This document shows positions 14,793 to 15,842 of a DNA stretch of 15,842 bases, in pieces. The notes under the pieces were generated by a model. The model did no database searches. It worked only from the letters and a program-made list of their open reading frames with translations, and was not told the origin of the DNA. This DNA is from an uncultured Frankiales bacterium (GTDB lineage: Bacteria; Actinomycetota; Actinomycetes; Mycobacteriales; SCTD01): the NCBI GenBank assembly GCA_946479905.1, contig CAMLIA010000094.1, positions 1-15,842 on the forward strand. The letters run 5' to 3'. The position numbers and the translations under genes are program-made. Within the stretch, counting starts at the first letter, position 1; each line of letters opens with the position of its first letter.

Positions 14793-14869
14793 GTTGTCCA
14801 CAGTGTTGTCCACAGGCTGGACGCTGTTGTCCCCGGTCTTTCCACAGTCCTCTCGGCGTGTCGTCCCCA
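14793..14869 (+). promoter_or_regulatory. Array of DnaA boxes upstream of parA
   Basis: Two perfect actinobacterial DnaA boxes TTGTCCACA occur at 14794-14802 and 14806-14814 inside a 12-base direct repeat. Degenerate copies follow in the same orientation: TTGTCCCCG (14827-14835), CTTTCCACA (14838-14846) and TCGTCCCCA (14861-14869). Start-to-start spacings are 12, 21, 11 and 23 bases, close to whole helical turns. No dnaA, dnaN or AT-rich unwinding element is nearby, so this is not oriC; a DnaA titration site or DnaA control of parA is possible. Confidence 0.65.
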
Positions 14870-14884
14870 GTTTCTGCGGCGGCG

Positions 14885-14914
14885 TTGTATTGCGCCGTCC
14901 CCGGCACGTAGAGT
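14885..14914 (+). promoter_or_regulatory. Candidate sigma-70-type promoter of parA
   Basis: TTGTAT (14885-14890) and TAGAGT (14909-14914) are separated by 18 bases. The -10 fits TANNNT; the -35 keeps the TTG core. Transcription would start near 14921, leaving a ~57-base leader with GAGAGG (14961-14966) before the GTG. It lies 15 bases after the last DnaA-like box. Confidence 0.5.
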
Positions 14915-14977
14915 CCCGCGCATCGTCAAGGCGAGAAGTCGTGACGGACTGAAATCAGCAGAGAGGCACGGCCACTT

Positions 14978-15841
14978 GTGAGTATGTCGACAAAGCCCCT
15001 CCTTGAGCCGGGCATGATCGGCCCCACCGGGCGGCCGCTTCCCTACCTCCCGACCCCGCCGCCCCTCGACCGGCACGGACCGGCCCGGATCCTGGCGATG
15101 TGCAACCAGAAGGGTGGGGTCGGCAAGACCACGTCGACCATCAACCTCGGTGCGGCGCTGGCCGAGCTCGGGCGCCGGGTGCTGCTGGTCGACCTCGACC
15201 CGCAGGGCGCGCTGGGCGTCGGGCTGGGGGTGAACCCGCTGCAGCTGGACCGCACCGTCTACAACCTGCTGATGGAGCGAGACGTCACCGTCGACGACGT
15301 GATGCTCAAGACCAACGTGGCGGGGATGGACCTGCTGCCCAGCAACATCGACCTGTCCGCGGCCGAGGTGCAGCTCGTCAACGAGGTCGCCCGCGAGCAG
15401 ACCCTGGCTCGCGCGCTGGCCTCCGTGCAGGACGACTACGACGTCATCCTGCTGGACTGCCAGCCCTCGCTGGGCCTGCTGACCGTGAACGCCCTGACCG
15501 CCGCCCACGGAGTGATCATCCCGCTCGAGTGCGAGTTCTTCGCGCTGCGCGGTGTAGCCCTCCTCATCCAGACCATCGAGAAGATCCAGGAGAGGCTCAA
15601 CCCTCAACTCGAGCTTGAGGGGATTCTGGCGACGATGTACGACGCGCGCACGCTGCACGGGCGAGAGGTGCTGGCCCGGGTGGTCGAGGCCTTCGGGGAC
15701 AGGGTGTTCCACACGGTCATCAACCGCACGGTGCGCTTCCCCGAGACGACGGTGGCGGGGGAGCCGATCACGGCCTACGCGTCCAGCTCGACCGGCGCCA
15801 CCGCCTACCGTGACCTCGCCAAGGAGGTGCTTGCCCGATGA
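14978..15841 (+). CDS. Orphan ParA/Soj family ATPase
   Basis: A 287-residue P-loop ATPase of the ParA/MinD class. After a ~40-residue proline-rich N-terminus come the deviant Walker A K45-G-G-V-G-K50-T-T, Walker A' D72-L-D-P-Q-G, and Walker B I-L-L-D160-C-Q-P-S. No parB follows. The next gene overlaps by ATGA and, by synteny with Rv1708-Rv1709, is probably scpA; this orphan ParA is thus tied to the SMC-ScpAB condensin locus and not to the oriC-proximal parAB pair. GTG 14978 is chosen with GAGAGG 11 bases upstream; ATG 14984 is possible. Role in segregation is inferred from family and context. Confidence 0.93.
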   Translation: MSMSTKPLLEPGMIGPTGRPLPYLPTPPPLDRHGPARILAMCNQKGGVGKTTSTINLGAALAELGRRVLLVDLDPQGALGVGLGVNPLQLDRTVYNLLMERDVTVDDVMLKTNVAGMDLLPSNIDLSAAEVQLVNEVAREQTLARALASVQDDYDVILLDCQPSLGLLTVNALTAAHGVIIPLECEFFALRGVALLIQTIEKIQERLNPQLELEGILATMYDARTLHGREVLARVVEAFGDRVFHTVINRTVRFPETTVAGEPITAYASSSTGATAYRDLAKEVLAR

Positions 15842-15842
15842 G
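15838..15842 (+). CDS. Start of the next gene, probably scpA (truncated by window)
   Basis: ATG at 15838-15840 overlaps the parA stop as ATGA, with AAGGAGG (15821-15827) ten bases upstream. Only five bases are inside the window, so identity rests on synteny: in actinobacteria this ParA gene is followed by scpA and scpB. No residues can be checked. Confidence 0.4.

Noticed and set aside
14776..14977. Chromosomal replication origin
   Set aside because: DnaA boxes are present but there is no dnaA/dnaN, no AT-rich unwinding stretch and too few boxes for an actinobacterial oriC.
14776..14977. parS centromere site for ParA/ParB
   Set aside because: No sequence resembling the GTTTCACGTGAAAC consensus is found here, and no parB is present.

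Overview
The window is very GC-rich, uses many GTG starts, and is chromosomal DNA of an actinomycete. The gene order from the small TPR gene (position 3545) to the ParA gene is the same as the conserved Mycobacterium tuberculosis block Rv1691-Rv1692-Rv1693-tlyA-ppnK-recN-Rv1697-Rv1698-pyrG-Rv1700-xerD-(parA)-(scpA). Insertions are a divergent SCP2-like gene and a phasin-like gene. I cannot assign a genus from sequence alone.

Layout. Positions 1-615: 3' end of a 23S rRNA, a spacer, a complete 5S rRNA and a strong intrinsic terminator closing the rrn operon. Positions 633-2160: a TPR protein with a basic N-terminus and acidic C-terminus, then a short SSB paralogue. Positions 2163-3440 (minus): a DUF1015 protein, tail-to-tail with ssb. 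Positions 3545-4966: TPR protein plus HAD phosphatase, stop-to-start abutted. Positions 4950-5288 (minus): an SCP2-like lipid-binding protein. Positions 5371-7608: phasin-like protein, a 44-residue ORF, TlyA rRNA methyltransferase and NAD kinase. Positions 7651-13779: RecN, SteA, SteB, CTP synthase and a NUDIX ADP-ribose pyrophosphatase. Positions 13852-15842: XerD recombinase, a 200-bp intergenic region, an orphan ParA and the first bases of the next gene, probably scpA.

How the genes fit together. The block mixes nucleotide and cofactor metabolism (PyrG, NAD kinase, ADP-ribose pyrophosphatase), DNA repair and chromosome segregation (SSB, RecN, XerD, ParA, probably ScpA), ribosome modification (TlyA) and envelope/cell separation (SteA-SteB). 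Most genes are tightly packed, with start and stop codons touching or overlapping, so translational coupling is likely.

Most interesting points. (1) tlyA and xerD both lack any ATG, GTG or TTG start at the position homology requires; both have a CTG there, with a ribosome-binding site and the stop codon of an upstream small ORF touching or overlapping it. (2) A direct array of two perfect and about three degenerate DnaA boxes lies just upstream of the parA promoter. (3) A 10-of-12 match to the actinobacterial LexA box overlaps a probable leaderless promoter and the ATG of recN. (4) A nested inverted-repeat structure encloses the steA start codon. (5) The pyrG leader has competing hairpins next to its ribosome-binding site. 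None of these is proven; each is a sequence reading without database support.
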